This document shows, piece by piece, positions 63,749-64,000 of a stretch of DNA of 64,000 nucleotides. The position numbers and the translations under genes were made by a program. The DNA comes from Deltaproteobacteria bacterium (lineage in GTDB: Bacteria; Myxococcota; Kuafuiibacteriia; Kuafuiibacteriales; Kuafuiibacteriaceae). Each line of letters starts with the position of its first letter. The first letter of the stretch is position 1. The notes under the pieces are model-generated. The model had not been told where the DNA came from, did no database searches, and worked only from the letters and a program-made list of their open reading frames with translations. The stretch spans positions 1-64,000 of the forward strand of contig JACKEN010000018.1 of NCBI GenBank assembly GCA_020632995.1, written 5' to 3'.

Positions 63749-64000
63749 CTACCTGCCCACCGCCACCGTGAACCACACCGCCCGAGGCACCTGCGTCTCC
63801 AGCGCCGCCCGCCCCTGGATCCCCGCCGGCCCGCTCACCTCCTGCAGCTCGTTCTCCATGTCGAGCAGGTTCGTCGCCAGCACCGAAGCCACCCAGCCCG
63901 CGCCCGCGGCGCGGAAGCGGTAGCTCAGCTCGAGGTCCACCCCGAGCTGGAAGTCCTCCCGGGGGCCGGCGAGCGGTCGGGTGAGCTTCAGCGGGGACCC
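63749..64000 (-). CDS. TonB-dependent receptor, C-terminal end (partial)
   Basis: The last 83 codons of a gene whose start lies beyond the right edge. The sequence alternates as beta-barrel strands (Val-Asp-Leu-Glu-Leu-Ser-Tyr-Arg-Phe; Val-Ala-Ser-Val-Leu-Ala-Thr-Asn-Leu-Leu-Asp) and ends with Pro-Arg-Ala-Val-Trp-Phe-Thr-Val-Ala-Val-Gly-Arg, the layout of the last strands of TonB-dependent receptors, although the usual terminal Phe is missing. The Thr-Asn-Leu-Leu-Asp segment corresponds to the conserved xNLFD motif. The last iterated palindrome overlaps its stop codon. Confidence 0.65.
   Translation of the reverse strand, partial: GSPLKLTRPLAGPREDFQLGVDLELSYRFRAAGAGWVASVLATNLLDMENELQEVSGPAGIQGRAALETQVPRAVWFTVAVGR

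Noticed and set aside
63145..63771. A gene in the 63.1-63.7 kb gap
   Set aside because: The frame is made of the inverted repeat core and the 11-bp tandem, with Pro/Arg/Ala low-complexity translation and no start context.

Overview
The window is very GC-rich (about 70% by eye), densely coding DNA with short intergenic gaps and many 4-base start/stop overlaps. It looks like a chromosome segment of a Myxococcota-type ('deltaproteobacterial') organism. The signs are numerous predicted lipoproteins with Asp/Ala/Gly/Thr linkers after the lipobox, a single-chain multidomain acyl-CoA carboxylase, stand-alone MshEN-type domains, a pseudokinase, an EF-hand protein, and frequent GTG/TTG starts. The genus cannot be fixed from the sequence. 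No rRNA, tRNA, CRISPR array, transposase or phage gene is seen.

Layout. 0-2.7 kb: a membrane protein and two related lipoproteins. 2.7-5.1 kb: a GntR/FadR-type regulator overlapping glpD, with three phased operator-like palindromes at the regulator start. 5.1-7.9 kb: a P-loop kinase-like protein, purE-purK, and an exported DsrE-like protein. 8-12.7 kb: a GMC oxidoreductase with a small membrane partner, a PPC-like lipoprotein and a peptidoglycan amidase. 12.7-18.7 kb: a 1855-residue carboxylase whose stop codon abuts the start of speD. 18.8-21.9 kb: a HEIGH metallopeptidase, a DUF420 protein and two lipoproteins. 21.9-28.7 kb (reverse): GST, pentaheme cytochrome, TPR protein, MscS channel and SLC13-like transporter. 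28.7-35 kb: thioesterase, MshEN protein, glycyl-tRNA synthetase and a 1036-residue protein with a transglutaminase-like C-terminus. 35-39.1 kb: cytochrome c, then a tight unit of zinc-ribbon pseudokinase, VWA protein and divergent PurA-like ligase. 39-48.3 kb: EF-hand protein, ABC transporter, SDR, GyrI-like protein, ASH-repeat lipoprotein, a Pro-rich protein and an outer-membrane-like protein. 48.4-52.2 kb: a DUF1704-type peptidase overlapping a rhomboid protease. 52.2-53.5 kb: a gene-free higher-order repeat array with a diverged inverted relative near 63.4-63.7 kb. 53.5-64 kb: a second MshEN protein, a MalT-like regulator, lon, Nudix, an MBL-like protein, a penicillin-acylase-like protein, lipoproteins and the 3' end of a TonB-dependent receptor.

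The strongest unexplained signal cuts across genes. A short interrupted palindrome, GCARG-N4-CYTGC, occurs 57 times by hand count, nearly always inside coding sequence, where base composition alone predicts fewer than one. Other points of interest are the composite repeat family, a recurrent -10-like hexamer 12-14 bases before start codons that suggests leaderless transcripts, and the pseudokinase/VWA/PurA-like unit.
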